Assembly: GCA_946999045.1 (NCBI GenBank)
Contig: CAMQBR010000004.1
Coordinates: forward strand, 17,754 to 81,753
Source: an uncultured Prevotella sp.
GTDB taxonomy: Bacteria > Bacteroidota > Bacteroidia > Bacteroidales > Bacteroidaceae
Direction: 5' to 3'
Length of the DNA stretch: 64,000 bases
Part shown: one piece after another, positions 16,109 through 25,834 of the stretch
Position numbering within the stretch: position 1 is the stretch's first letter
Layout of the letters: each line of letters begins with the position of its first letter
Notes under the pieces: generated by a model
What the model was told of the DNA's origin: nothing
Seen by the model: the letters and a program-made list of their open reading frames with translations, nothing else
Databases searched by the model: none
Translations under genes and position numbers: made by a program

Positions 16109-16729
16109 TTATTTATCCTCCCCAGTTTTTAATGTAGTGATGAGATAATAACGGTTCTGATTCATATCCTGAAGTTCAGACATCAGCTTCTTAACGTTAG
16201 CGTATGGAGTATCAGAGTCTGACTTGATTGCAATCTTTAAGTCTTCGTTTACATTCAAAGCCTCATTTACCCACTTCTGAAATTCACTCATACCTCCTTC
16301 TATAGAGTCAAGAGGGATGCCAGCTTCTTTGCCAGTAATAATCTCTGTCATTTTCTCTTTAGGCAGATTTAAGTATCCTTTTAAGCTGTTCATTGGCACA
16401 CCCCACATAGGGTCTGACTGGAATTTCTTCATTTCAAGAGGAGATAACCCAAGATTGCTTGTCTCATTCACTGCTTGAATAAGACTTAACACATCATTCT
16501 GATTATCCATACTCATAAACACCTTGCCTGTTTTATCAACTAAGATGTTTAGCACATTTTTTTCTGGAACTTTGATCTCCGATACAGACGATGGCTGATT
16601 AACTTTTACAGGTTCGTTCTTAACGAATGTTGAGGTCAACATAAAGAACGTTAGTAAAAGAACCATTACGTCTGACATAGGAGTCATGTCAATCCAGACG
16701 TCTTGTCTCTTAATTTTTAACTTACCCAT
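16109..16729 (-). CDS. exbD: ExbD/TolR biopolymer transport protein (first copy)
   Basis: A 206-residue protein: KIKRQDVWIDMTPMSDVMVL with the membrane Asp, one helix, and a periplasmic domain ending with DLKIAIKSDSDTPYANVKKL. It differs from the second ExbD in the membrane-proximal region and has its own insert (LSPLEMKKFQSDPMWGVP). It follows exbB by 31 bases. Confidence 0.9.
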   Translation of the reverse strand: MGKLKIKRQDVWIDMTPMSDVMVLLLTFFMLTSTFVKNEPVKVNQPSSVSEIKVPEKNVLNILVDKTGKVFMSMDNQNDVLSLIQAVNETSNLGLSPLEMKKFQSDPMWGVPMNSLKGYLNLPKEKMTEIITGKEAGIPLDSIEGGMSEFQKWVNEALNVNEDLKIAIKSDSDTPYANVKKLMSELQDMNQNRYYLITTLKTGEDK

Positions 16730-16760
16730 AACAGAATAATTTTTAAAGGGTTAGCTAAAA

Positions 16761-17582
16761 TTAAGCTTCTGGGTGCTTTTCTTCGAATGTGTGAGCGATT
16801 GTGTAACCAATCTCGTCCATTGCAAATGTTAACTTATCAACTCTATTGGTAAAGTAATTATAAGAAATTACAGATACCCAAGAAGTAGCAATACCAGATG
16901 CTGTATTTACCAATGCCTCAGAAATACCAGTTGACAATGCCATAGAGTCGGCACCACCACCAGCTGCCAAAGCTGCGAATGAACGGATCATACCAAGCAC
17001 GGTACCAAACAACGCTGTCAATGTACCTAAGGTAACAATTGTTGCAATAATAGGTAAGTTCATTGTCATGGTTGGCATTTCAAGAGCAGTAGCCTCATCG
17101 TGAGAATTTTGAATAGTGGCAACTTTCTCTTTCAACTTAACGTTAACTGTTTCCATTTCTCTGTACGACTTCAAGTCGGCTAATACAACATTTGCGACAG
17201 AACCTCTTTGCTTGTTGCAAAGTTGCTCTGCTTTGTCAATATCGCCAGCCTTCAAAGCTGCCTTTACTCTTTCAGTAAACTTTGTCACATTACCTTTACC
17301 TGCGCATGCACTGATGGCGAGTAAACGTTCAACTGACATTGCAATAACTGTACATAACAAGCCAAAGATGATAGGAACGACAAATCCACCTTTGTATACT
17401 GTACCCAACATATTAAGTGGGTGTCCTTCATGATCGCCATTAGCGAAGTTAGAGGGGTCGCCAAGTACATAATTGTAGAATGCCCAACCTGCAATGAAGG
17501 CTAAAATAATAATAATAAACGCATGTCTAACGCCCTGAAAGCCCTGAGACTTCTTTTTGGGGGCTGCTTTTGTTGTTGCCAT
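16761..17582 (-). CDS. exbB: ExbB/TolQ/MotA proton-channel protein
   Basis: A 273-residue inner-membrane protein with a first helix near residues 22-42, a second near 70-85, a cytoplasmic loop, and two C-terminal helices with NLPIIATIVTLGTLTALFGT and GISEALVNTASGIATSWVSV. This is the ExbB/MotA family core that forms the proton-driven stator with ExbD. It is first in the operon. TATCTTTG on the minus strand at 17703-17710 is a good -7 box about 120 bases upstream, so the mRNA has a leader of about 115 bases. Confidence 0.92.
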   Translation of the reverse strand: MATTKAAPKKKSQGFQGVRHAFIIIILAFIAGWAFYNYVLGDPSNFANGDHEGHPLNMLGTVYKGGFVVPIIFGLLCTVIAMSVERLLAISACAGKGNVTKFTERVKAALKAGDIDKAEQLCNKQRGSVANVVLADLKSYREMETVNVKLKEKVATIQNSHDEATALEMPTMTMNLPIIATIVTLGTLTALFGTVLGMIRSFAALAAGGGADSMALSTGISEALVNTASGIATSWVSVISYNYFTNRVDKLTFAMDEIGYTIAHTFEEKHPEA

Positions 17583-17702
17583 AATTTGATAAAAATTTAA
17601 TTTTTGGTTATTAATAATTTAAGTTGTTTATATTCTAACAGATTCTTCAACAAGTCCGTGTTTGACGTGGGTATCGCTTAGGACTTTTCTAAAATATCTA
17701 CG

Positions 17703-17710
17703 CAAAGATA
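17703..17710 (-). promoter_or_regulatory. -7 box of the exbB-tonB operon
   Basis: TATCTTTG followed by C on the minus strand matches TAnnTTTG. No good -33 box is visible at the expected spacing. Confidence 0.5.
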
Positions 17711-17788
17711 AAAATTTATATATAAATGATTGTCGAATTAAGAAGTTTTAACGACATTATTTCTGCAATCATTCTATAAAGTTTATTG

Positions 17789-18982
17789 CTAATGCAATTT
17801 TGCAAGTACATCTTTTATTCTTCGAAGAGCCTCACGAATATTCTCATCACTCGTTGCGTAACTCATGCGGAAGCAGTCGGCATCGCCAAAAGCATCACCT
17901 CCAACGGTAGCAACATGCCCTTCTTCAAGTATATACATGGATAAGTCGGTTGAATTATTGATGGTATATGCGCCATACGACTTACCATAAAACGAGCTAC
18001 ACTTAGGGAATAGATAAAAGGCACCTTGCGGAACATTCACTTCCAATCCTGGAATATCCTTAGCCAGCTCAACTATCAAATTGCGTCTACGCTGAAAAGC
18101 CTGTTGCATTTCTTCCACACAATCTTGCTGTAAAGTGTATGCTGCTTCAGCAGCCTTTTGACTTACCGAAGAAGCTCCGCTGGTATATTGTCCTTGCAAT
18201 TTGTTACAACCTTTAACTATCCATTCAGGACCTGCCATGAAACCAAGACGCCAACCTGTCATTGCGTATGCTTTTGATACACCATTAATAATAATGGTAC
18301 GCTCTTTCATACCAACAAACTGTGCAATACTCTCGTGCCTACCTACATAATTGATGTGTTCATAAATCTCATCAGCAACGACATACAAATTATCATACTG
18401 TAAGATAATATGAGCTAAAGCTTCAAGTTCGCTCTTGATATAAACACTTCCTGTAGGATTACTTGGCGAACAGAGTATCAATAATTTGGTTTTAGGAGTG
18501 ATTGCTGCCTTCAACTGTTCTGGTGTTATTTTGAAGTTTTGCTCAAATCCTGCTTTCACAAATACAGGAATACCACCAGCCAACTTTGTCATCTGCGGAT
18601 AACTTACCCAATAAGGAGCAGGAATAATCACTTCATCTCCATCGTTAACAAGTGCCATCACCGTATTGCATACACATTGCTTAGCCCCATTTGATACCAA
18701 GACTTCAGATACATTATAATCAAGCTGGTTCTCGTTTTTCAACTTTTTTACAATAGCCTTTCTCAAATTCATGTATCCAGACACAGGCGAATATTTAGAA
18801 TAGTTATCGTCAATAGCTTTTTTGGCAGCCTCCTTTATATGATCAGGTGTATTAAAATCAGGTTCACCTACACTCATATTGATAACATCAATGCCCTTTT
18901 CCTTCATCTCACTGCTCTTTTGCGACATAGCGAGCGTAGCTGAAGGTGCTAATCGATTGAGTCTATCTGATAGCTGTGCCAT
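17789..18982 (-). CDS. aspC: Class I aminotransferase, aspartate aminotransferase type
   Basis: A 397-residue PLP enzyme (fold type I) that moves amino groups between aspartate or related amino acids and 2-oxoglutarate. Motifs: MSVGEPDFNTPDHIKEAAKK, SNGAKQCVCNTVMAL, LCSPSNPTGSVY, VVADEIYEHINY and the PLP lysine in NGVSKAYAMTGWRLGFMAGP. This is the subgroup Ib (Thermus/Bacillus-like) pattern. A -7 box (TACTTTTG, minus 19011-19018) lies about 30 bases upstream. It is probably monocistronic. Exact substrate among Asp/Tyr/Glu is inferred. Confidence 0.88.
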   Translation of the reverse strand: MAQLSDRLNRLAPSATLAMSQKSSEMKEKGIDVINMSVGEPDFNTPDHIKEAAKKAIDDNYSKYSPVSGYMNLRKAIVKKLKNENQLDYNVSEVLVSNGAKQCVCNTVMALVNDGDEVIIPAPYWVSYPQMTKLAGGIPVFVKAGFEQNFKITPEQLKAAITPKTKLLILCSPSNPTGSVYIKSELEALAHIILQYDNLYVVADEIYEHINYVGRHESIAQFVGMKERTIIINGVSKAYAMTGWRLGFMAGPEWIVKGCNKLQGQYTSGASSVSQKAAEAAYTLQQDCVEEMQQAFQRRRNLIVELAKDIPGLEVNVPQGAFYLFPKCSSFYGKSYGAYTINNSTDLSMYILEEGHVATVGGDAFGDADCFRMSYATSDENIREALRRIKDVLAKLH

Positions 18983-19092
18983 ATTCTTTTTATTTAGATT
19001 TTGATTAATGCAAAAGTACTATTTTTATTTGTTTATATGAAATAAACGTGATATTTTTTTACTTTTTGTTTTACTTTTGTAATATTTTATTA

Positions 19093-20304
19093 TTATTTGA
19101 TATGCAAAGTGTGCCCCATGCGTTCTTTCTTCGTTTTGAGATAACGCTCGTTATATTTATTAGGTGTTACCTCGATTGGAACGATTTCTGAGATTTCAAG
19201 TCCGTATGCCTCCAAGCCTACACGTTTTACTGGATTATTGGTTAGCAAACGCATCTTGCCAACTCCCAAGTGTCGCAACATCTGTGCGCCGCAACCATAG
19301 TCGCGTTCATCTGGTTTGAATCCTAAGTGGATGTTTGCGTCTACTGTATCGTACCCTTCTTCTTGCAATTTGTAAGCGGCAATTTTGTTCATCAACCCGA
19401 TGCCTCTGCCCTCTTGTTGCATATAAATAACTACACCTTTCCCCTCTCTTTCTATCATTTCCATTGATTTATGCAATTGTTCTCCACAATCACAACGAAG
19501 GCTTCCTAATATATCGCCAGTAGCACAAGAAGAATGAACACGTACCAAGATGGGGTCATCTTTTGTCCAAGTTCCTTTTACTAATGCCATGTGTTCCAAG
19601 CCATTGCTTTGTTGTCTGAAAGGAATAAGGTGAAAATGACCATAACGAGTAGGTAAATCAACTTTTTCACCTACTTCTATTATAGATTCTTTTTGTAATC
19701 GATAAGCAATCAACTCGCCAATAGAGATAATTTTAAGTCCCCACTCTTTTGCTTTCTCTTGCAACTGTGGCATACGAGCCATTGTTCCGTCCTCGTTCAT
19801 AATCTCCATTAGTGCACCAACAGGGTAAAGTCCAGATAACTTACATAAGTCTACGGTAGCCTCTGTATGTCCACTACGACGCAACACTCCGTTGTCTTGT
19901 GCATAAAGCGGATTGATATGACCTGGTCGGCCAAAGGTTTGTGGCGTAGACTTTGGGTCGGCCAAAGCTCTGATAGTAGCAGCCCTATCGTGTGCCGACA
20001 CACCTGTAGTACATCCTTCCAGCTTATCCACGGTAATAGTAAAAGGTGTACCCAATACAGAAGTATTATCAGATACCTGTCGTGATAAGTCCAATTGTTC
20101 ACAACGCGACAAAGTAAGTGGTGCACATAGCACACCTCTTGCATTTTGCAACATAAAGTTAACCTTCTCTGGAGTTATCTTTTCTGCTGCAATAATAAGA
20201 TCGCCTTCATTCTCTCTGTCTTCATCGTCAACAACAATAACAAACTTACCTGCCCTAAAGTCTTTTAAGGCCTCATCTATCGTAGCCAATTTAAAGTTTT
20301 CCAT
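19093..20304 (-). CDS. ribBA: Bifunctional DHBP synthase / GTP cyclohydrolase II
   Basis: A 403-residue cytoplasmic enzyme that makes both riboflavin precursors. The N-terminal RibB domain (about 1-205) has VVDDEDRENEGDLIIAAE, TGVSAHDRAATI and RSGHTEATVDL. The C-terminal RibA domain (about 210-400) has the zinc-binding VHSSCATGDILGSLRCDCGE and the GTP-binding YMQQEGRGIGL. All catalytic and zinc residues are present, and the length is normal for RibBA. No FMN riboswitch was recognised in the short upstream region. Confidence 0.95.
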   Translation of the reverse strand: MENFKLATIDEALKDFRAGKFVIVVDDEDRENEGDLIIAAEKITPEKVNFMLQNARGVLCAPLTLSRCEQLDLSRQVSDNTSVLGTPFTITVDKLEGCTTGVSAHDRAATIRALADPKSTPQTFGRPGHINPLYAQDNGVLRRSGHTEATVDLCKLSGLYPVGALMEIMNEDGTMARMPQLQEKAKEWGLKIISIGELIAYRLQKESIIEVGEKVDLPTRYGHFHLIPFRQQSNGLEHMALVKGTWTKDDPILVRVHSSCATGDILGSLRCDCGEQLHKSMEMIEREGKGVVIYMQQEGRGIGLMNKIAAYKLQEEGYDTVDANIHLGFKPDERDYGCGAQMLRHLGVGKMRLLTNNPVKRVGLEAYGLEISEIVPIEVTPNKYNERYLKTKKERMGHTLHIK

Positions 20305-20361
20305 ATATGGAGATTTTTATGTTTATTAATTTTGTTTAATGTAGATAATCTACCACCATTC

Positions 20362-22272
20362 TTACTTACCTGCATTTGCGATGATGCCAATGCGTTCAAT
20401 TATCTTGTTATTTATTTGAACTATCTGTTTCAAGTCTCGCATCAGTCTTAGCCTAAAACGCCACATTCTTATATAGAAGAACAGTCCTAAAGGAACAATA
20501 ACGGCAGACACAACATTCAGCCACTGATGTTCAAACGGACGAGTATGCGACTTTGTCATGATGATAGGATAGCTATTTATTTCATTAAGAATATGTTTAT
20601 CTCTTGTATTGCCCAAATCCTCTATTGTCTCTTCCAGCAATTCATTCAGTTTTTCTATCTCATAATCGGGAGTATTTTGAAAGAACACCTTTTTAATATT
20701 AGGAGCATACTTTAACTTATTAATGGTAGAATATGCCTCAATACATTCTGTAATATATTGCAATTGCTGCTTTGCATTTGCATAGTCGGGCTCATTAATA
20801 ATTACTTCTTTACCTGATATGTGTCGCTTCATTCTAAAGCCAAAAGCCTTTCTCAATGCTTGCTTCCATGCGTCTATATTCAAAATCATAGAATCTTTGT
20901 TTGCCTTATAAGTTACAAAGGCGGCTAAAGGGATAAGTACGGCTGGAGCTAATCCCTTACCAAAAGCAATGGTCCACATTCCATAACGAGCCATTCGGTA
21001 ACCGGTATTGTCCAACACGTAATAAACAATAAATACCAATACCGAGACGATGACAGGAATACCCAACCCTCCTTTTCTAATAATAGCACCCAACGGAGCA
21101 CCTATAAAGAAGAAGATAAGACAAGACAATGCCAATAAATATTTATTTATCATCTCTATTTTGTGCTCTCTTATCATTTGGTCGCCATCACTGGTTTGCA
21201 TACTATCATAATCCAATTCCCGTATTTCTGATTGAACATTGTTAAGTGCCATGTTCATCACATTGAGCTTTTGCTCATTAGACAGCTTATTATAAATAGT
21301 ATCGAATTGATAATTTTTATCAGATGCTACTTTAATAGCAGCAAGCGAATCTTTTTTTCCTACCTTAGGTATATCATAATAAATATTTTGCAAACTGGTA
21401 TTTATAGACCGTCCTATGCTATCGTAAACGGCAGTCAAAGAGTCAACTCCTGTTACCAACTGCAATAAACTTTTGTAACGCGCATCGTTAGAAACAACTC
21501 CAGCATCAGCCATATTAAAACCACTGTCGTAATCCAATACTATCTTCTTTGAAGCAAAAGTTTCACGACGATAAGGTACAGCAGCAGTACTTCCTATTTC
21601 TTGCGATTGCATATTCTCAAACCACTCGCCACTCCATAAGCTTAACAATAAGTGTTTCTTCTCAGCTGTGGTCTGCAACATACCCGAATCTGCTAACACA
21701 ATAGCTTGATCTTCATAACTTCCTGTCATACGATAAATCATAATACCGTACAACTTTCCTGTCTTTATATTTTTCTTCTGCACATAGAAGTTGCAATTAG
21801 GTACGCCATCATAGAAGATACCTTCTGGTATTTCCAACTCTGGACTGGTTTGTTTCATTGAAATTAAGAGCTGTGCCAGTTTTACATTAGATTGCGGACC
21901 TATATTGTTTTGGAAGTAAAACGAACAGAAGCAAACTATTGTACTTATAAATATTAACGGCCTAAAGGTACGCATAATGGAGATACCAGCCGATTTGATA
22001 GCGGTTAACTCGCTGTTCTCACCTAAATTACCAAATGTAATAAGCGATGATAATAATATAGCTAAGGGTAATGCTTGTGGCACGAGGAATAATCCCATAT
22101 ACCAAAAAAACTTTGCCAGCACGTCAATAGTGAGCCCTTTACCGATAAGGTCGTCCACATATCTCCACAAGAATTGCATCATCAGCACAAATTGACAGAT
22201 GAAGAAAGTTCCTGCAAACAGCAACCCAAATTGTTTTGAAATAAATATATCTAACTTCTTGATGCGAAACAT
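20362..22272 (-). CDS. LptF/LptG-family LPS export permease (YjgP/YjgQ)
   Basis: A 636-residue inner-membrane protein starting MFRIKKLDIFISKQFGLLFA. N-terminal helices carry FLVPQALPLAILLSSLITFG and a periplasmic domain with ISMKQTSPELEIPEGIFYDG. A second helix bundle holds IFFFIGAPLGAIIRKGGLG. The C-terminal 170 residues are an added cytoplasmic segment with one more membrane helix; about 640 residues in all is much longer than proteobacterial LptF/G (~360), but usual in Bacteroidales. Start 22272 is chosen because a -7 box (TAAATTTG, minus 22312-22319) leaves the upstream ATG at 22323 outside the transcript. It works with LptC (42532) in LPS transport. Confidence 0.85.
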   Translation of the reverse strand: MFRIKKLDIFISKQFGLLFAGTFFICQFVLMMQFLWRYVDDLIGKGLTIDVLAKFFWYMGLFLVPQALPLAILLSSLITFGNLGENSELTAIKSAGISIMRTFRPLIFISTIVCFCSFYFQNNIGPQSNVKLAQLLISMKQTSPELEIPEGIFYDGVPNCNFYVQKKNIKTGKLYGIMIYRMTGSYEDQAIVLADSGMLQTTAEKKHLLLSLWSGEWFENMQSQEIGSTAAVPYRRETFASKKIVLDYDSGFNMADAGVVSNDARYKSLLQLVTGVDSLTAVYDSIGRSINTSLQNIYYDIPKVGKKDSLAAIKVASDKNYQFDTIYNKLSNEQKLNVMNMALNNVQSEIRELDYDSMQTSDGDQMIREHKIEMINKYLLALSCLIFFFIGAPLGAIIRKGGLGIPVIVSVLVFIVYYVLDNTGYRMARYGMWTIAFGKGLAPAVLIPLAAFVTYKANKDSMILNIDAWKQALRKAFGFRMKRHISGKEVIINEPDYANAKQQLQYITECIEAYSTINKLKYAPNIKKVFFQNTPDYEIEKLNELLEETIEDLGNTRDKHILNEINSYPIIMTKSHTRPFEHQWLNVVSAVIVPLGLFFYIRMWRFRLRLMRDLKQIVQINNKIIERIGIIANAGK

Positions 22273-22494
22273 ACGAGTTCTGCTTTTTGTACATATATAA
22301 TATACAATCTGCAAATTTAGCACAAAAAAATCAGAATTAACGCTTTTATTACGTTTTCTTTATGGATTCAACCTTTATGAGGATGAGTTTTTTATGTGTT
22401 ATGATTGTTATAAACCACAAATTTAATGATTAGGTAGAAATACAAAATGTGCTACTAAATTCAACTAAGAAAATGTAAAAAATTAACAATAAAT

Positions 22495-22525
22495 TTGTGC
22501 AATTAAAAAGTTTATATTACCTTTG
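22495..22525 (+). promoter_or_regulatory. Promoter of the tRNA gene
   Basis: TTG at 22495-22497 and TACCTTTG at 22518-22525 with 20-base spacing, a full Bacteroidetes promoter. The predicted transcript start is about 15 bases before the mature tRNA. Confidence 0.75.
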
Positions 22526-22545
22526 CACCTGTAATAAAAATCAAT

Positions 22546-22619
22546 GGCGGGATAGCTCAGCTGGTTAGAGCGTCGGATTCATAATCCGGAGGTCGTGGGT
22601 TCGGGTCCCACCCCCGCTA
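22546..22619 (+). tRNA. tRNA with CAT anticodon (tRNA-Met, elongator or Ile2)
   Basis: The cloverleaf can be drawn. Acceptor GGCGGGA pairs with CCCCGCT (one G-U and one A-C mismatch at the base). The D arm is GCTC/GAGC, the anticodon stem TCGGA/TCCGG has loop TTCATAA, and the T arm GTGGG/CCCAC has loop TTCGGGT. The discriminator is A and CCA is not encoded. A CAT anticodon fits Met or lysidine-modified Ile2; the G-C-rich acceptor and overall sequence favour elongator Met. It stands alone, with its own promoter and terminator. Confidence 0.9.
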
Positions 22620-22631
22620 CAGTTTATTAAG

Positions 22632-22666
22632 AGATAAGCATATTAGACGATGCTTATCTTTTTTTT
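22632..22666 (+). terminator. Rho-independent terminator of the tRNA
   Basis: AGATAAGCAT (22632-22641) and ATGCTTATCT (22650-22659) form a 10-bp stem followed by a run of T to 22666. Confidence 0.85.
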
Positions 22667-22760
22667 GTTTATATACTTTACTAAGAAAACCATTGTTTTT
22701 TATAAATGAATACTCAAATATAGTAAATACAATTACTTTAATACACAAGTACTTACAAGA

Positions 22761-22964
22761 TTATTCTACAAATTACTACCGTATATAATACATAATTTTT
22801 ACGAAATATGTTTTATTCTTTTTACAGAAAAAACAGGCTGTGTCCCAATCATCCAAAACAAGTTTAATTGCATTCGGCTTGCATTGTTTCTGGTTCTGCA
22901 TTGTTTCTGATTCAAAAAAAAATAAGCACAAAATCTAACAAAGCTAATTTATAGAACCTGCCAT
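22761..22964. repeat. Dispersed repeat family A, copy 2
   Basis: This copy is inverted relative to copy 1. Its right end AAATCTAACAAAGCTAATTT and TATAGAACCTGCC matches the other copies, and the middle holds the shared CAGGCTGTGTC and GGCTTGCATTG blocks. A short internal duplication (about 18 bases, around GCATTGTTTCTG) is unique to it. The left end has decayed. Confidence 0.7.
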
Positions 22965-22982
22965 GAAGTATTACAAGGACAT

Positions 22983-23016
22983 AAAGTGTAAGCATCCAAT
23001 TGGATGCCTACACTTT
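22983..23016. terminator. Hairpin downstream of cydB
   Basis: Stem AAAGTGTA-A-GCATCC / GGATGC-C-TACACTTT with loop AATT (22998-23001): 14 paired bases with one mismatch. It lies about 80 bases after the cydB stop. No long T run follows on the minus strand, so it may be a terminator or a 3'-end stabilising hairpin. Confidence 0.6.
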
Positions 23017-23098
23017 ACCTATGTTAGCCTGTAAGTTTGTTAACTAATAACTTATTAACCCATTAGCTAACAGCTTCTACAACTCACAAGCTCATCAA

Positions 23099-24244
23099 TC
23101 AATAACCCTCTCCCCTTTCTATCTCGCCTTTTGTAATCTTCACCTTATCCATGACATGCCATACATACACAATGTAAGCCAAGACGAAAGGAATAAAGAG
23201 AGAAACAATAGCCATGGTGGCCAACGTAAACTCGCTACTACAACTATTCATAATGGTTAAAGAACTCTGCAAATCAGCATTGCTTGGATAATAAGCCGTA
23301 TTGTTCCAGCCAGCTGCCAACAACAACATCAACACAACCAACACAACACCAATGCCCGCAAACCAGATACCTTTGATATAAGTCTTGCTAAACACGGTGC
23401 GAATGATAGCATACAGCAACATCACAACCCCCACTAATAAGATAACAAGTAAATACCACATATCCAAAAAGTTATGTAGGTATTTAAAAGGTTCCATAAA
23501 TATTAGTCCTGTAGCTGGGTCGTAAGCAAAACCATCTTTCAACAATGTTCTAATCAAGAATGGTAAGAAGAATAGCAAGAAAGCAATGGTATTGCATAAC
23601 AAATGCTTTCTACCACGAGCACGAATAGTATCATCTGCCACATTATTTATAATATAGAGTGTACCCAAGATACGAGCCAAGAAGAACACTGCCAATCCCA
23701 ATACCACATTCCAAAGATCTAACAATGCATCCAAACCATGACTATAATTAGCCCAATGACTAATAACAGGAGCCACTCCATTGGTGATATTCATTTTATC
23801 AACTATAAAGTTAGAACCATCGAAGAATGTTGCAACAGCACCACCCAACAATACTGGACCTAAAATTCCATTAATAACTAACAACCATTGGAAAGTTTTA
23901 ACTCCCAATAAGTTACCCAGTTTATTTTGAAACTCATAACTTACGGCTTGCAATACAAACGAGAAGAGGATAATCATCCACAACCAGTAAGCACCGCCAA
24001 AGCTGGTACTATAAAACAATGGGAAGGAGGCAAAGAAAGCACCGCCAAAGGTTACCAAAGTTGTAAATGTGGTTTCCCACTTTCTTCCCGTACTATTTAC
24101 TACTACACGGCGTTCTGCATCAGTCTTTCCAAGATTAAAAACCAATGAGTTAGCACCTTGCACAAACATTAAGAACACTAATAATGCTCCCAACAACGAT
24201 ACTAAGAACCACCAATAATGCTGTAAAAAACTATATGTAATCAT
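23099..24244 (-). CDS. cydB: Cytochrome bd quinol oxidase subunit II
   Basis: A 381-residue membrane protein with about nine hydrophobic segments; the start is FLQHYWWFLVSLLGALLVFL. Conserved CydB blocks include GKTDAERRVVVNSTGRKWET and GTLYIINNVADDTIRARGRK. Together with CydA it reduces O2 to water with quinol electrons, giving microaerobic tolerance and O2 scavenging in Bacteroidales. It starts 14 bases after cydA. Confidence 0.93.
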   Translation of the reverse strand: MITYSFLQHYWWFLVSLLGALLVFLMFVQGANSLVFNLGKTDAERRVVVNSTGRKWETTFTTLVTFGGAFFASFPLFYSTSFGGAYWLWMIILFSFVLQAVSYEFQNKLGNLLGVKTFQWLLVINGILGPVLLGGAVATFFDGSNFIVDKMNITNGVAPVISHWANYSHGLDALLDLWNVVLGLAVFFLARILGTLYIINNVADDTIRARGRKHLLCNTIAFLLFFLPFLIRTLLKDGFAYDPATGLIFMEPFKYLHNFLDMWYLLVILLVGVVMLLYAIIRTVFSKTYIKGIWFAGIGVVLVVLMLLLAAGWNNTAYYPSNADLQSSLTIMNSCSSEFTLATMAIVSLFIPFVLAYIVYVWHVMDKVKITKGEIERGEGY

Positions 24245-24258
24245 TGTCTGTTCCTTTC

Positions 24259-25821
24259 TTATTTAGTTTCTGCGTTTTCCAACTTCTCTGTATATTCTGG
24301 ACCTTTCTTTATGGCTTTGCACAAAATATTAATTTCTACAACCAACAAAGCGGTAAACAATATCAAGAAGATAAAGAAGGTAATAACCACTGCACTTGAT
24401 TTAATATCAGATACGGCTACCCATGTTGGCAACATATCTTGAATAGTCCAAGGCTGACGCCCCAACTCGGCTACTATCCAACCTGCCTGTGATGCGATGT
24501 AAGAACATGGCAACAGCACTATGCCAGAAATAAGCAACCACTTATGTTTCTTAATGTCTTTCTTGTAAACCATATACAAGGCAACAATAAAGAACAATAT
24601 CAACAATATACCCAAACCTACCATTACACGGAAGCACCAGAAGTTAATTGGGATAAATGGTACTACCTGTGTGGCATGATCTACATAACCATAACCAAAG
24701 TAAGGCATATTTTCCTTCAATATTTGTTTGGTCTTGGCATCCTTCTTACCTGCCCGATAATCTTTCAAAGCTGCAATAGCCTTTCTGCCTCGTTGCATTT
24801 TCTCTGCCAAGGAAGGAACTTTTGTTCCATCTGGTGCTGTATATCCTTTTATCAAATCGTTAATACCAGGCACATATCCATTGGGTTCCATGGTTGCTAA
24901 GATAGACAGAGCATAAGGAACATCTATCTTTGCATGCGCTTCGTTGTCCTGATAATCTGGCTGCTTAAACAAGTTAACGTTCGATACAACCGTCAAACCT
25001 TGCTGTGTCCCACCATTATATAATGCTTCCATGGCTGCCATTTTCATAGGCTGAACCTTGCTTACCTGCATAGCCGAACTATGTCCGGTAATGGCTGCCA
25101 ATACAGAAGCTACCAACCCAACGATACAAGCTATCTTAATGCTTTCTATAGCCAACTTGTGCTCACGCTTCTTCAACAGATACCAACTACTAACGGCAAC
25201 AGCAAACACAGCACCAATAATCCATGATGAAGTAACAGTATGACAGAATTTATCTACTGCAAACGGAGAAAGAGCTACATCTAAGAATGAGTTCATCTCA
25301 AAGCGCATGGTATCAGGATTAAATTCCTGACCAACAGGCAGCTGCATCCAAGCATTGGCTACCAATATCCACCAAGCTGAAATAGTAGCTCCTAAACCTG
25401 TGAGCCATGTAGAAGCTAAGTGAAATCTGCGCGACACCTTGTTCCAACCAAAGAACATAACAGCCACAAAGGTTGCTTCCATAAAGAAAGCAATAATGCC
25501 TTCAACAGCCAACGGAGCACCAAAGATGTCGCCCACAAACCAAGAATAGTTACTCCAGTTGGTACCAAACTCAAACTCCAAGATGATGCCTGTTGCCACA
25601 CCCATGGCAAAGTTGATACCAAATAGCTTTTGCCAAAAGCGTGCTGCATCACGCCAAAACACTTTACCTGTGCGATAATAGCACGTTTCTACAATACCCA
25701 TAATAACAGCAAGTCCTAATGTCAATGGCACAAACAGCCAGTGATAGATAGCCGTTAGGGCAAATTGGGCACGCGACCAATCAATGGTTTGTGCCGAAAT
25801 GTCTAATAACAGATTGTACAT
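24259..25821 (-). CDS. cydA: Cytochrome bd quinol oxidase subunit I
   Basis: A 520-residue multi-helix membrane protein carrying the three hemes. Motifs include RAQFALTAIYHWLFVPLTLG (heme ligand His), KLFGINFAMGVATGIILEFE with the conserved GxxxE, GHSSAMQVSKVQPMKMAAME with the Met ligand, and GRQPWTIQDMLPT after the Q-loop. The Q-loop region (about residues 250-380) is of moderate length. The operon order is DUF4492-cydA-cydB, all minus strand. Confidence 0.95.
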   Translation of the reverse strand: MYNLLLDISAQTIDWSRAQFALTAIYHWLFVPLTLGLAVIMGIVETCYYRTGKVFWRDAARFWQKLFGINFAMGVATGIILEFEFGTNWSNYSWFVGDIFGAPLAVEGIIAFFMEATFVAVMFFGWNKVSRRFHLASTWLTGLGATISAWWILVANAWMQLPVGQEFNPDTMRFEMNSFLDVALSPFAVDKFCHTVTSSWIIGAVFAVAVSSWYLLKKREHKLAIESIKIACIVGLVASVLAAITGHSSAMQVSKVQPMKMAAMEALYNGGTQQGLTVVSNVNLFKQPDYQDNEAHAKIDVPYALSILATMEPNGYVPGINDLIKGYTAPDGTKVPSLAEKMQRGRKAIAALKDYRAGKKDAKTKQILKENMPYFGYGYVDHATQVVPFIPINFWCFRVMVGLGILLILFFIVALYMVYKKDIKKHKWLLISGIVLLPCSYIASQAGWIVAELGRQPWTIQDMLPTWVAVSDIKSSAVVITFFIFLILFTALLVVEINILCKAIKKGPEYTEKLENAETK

Positions 25822-25834
25822 AATGTAATTATAT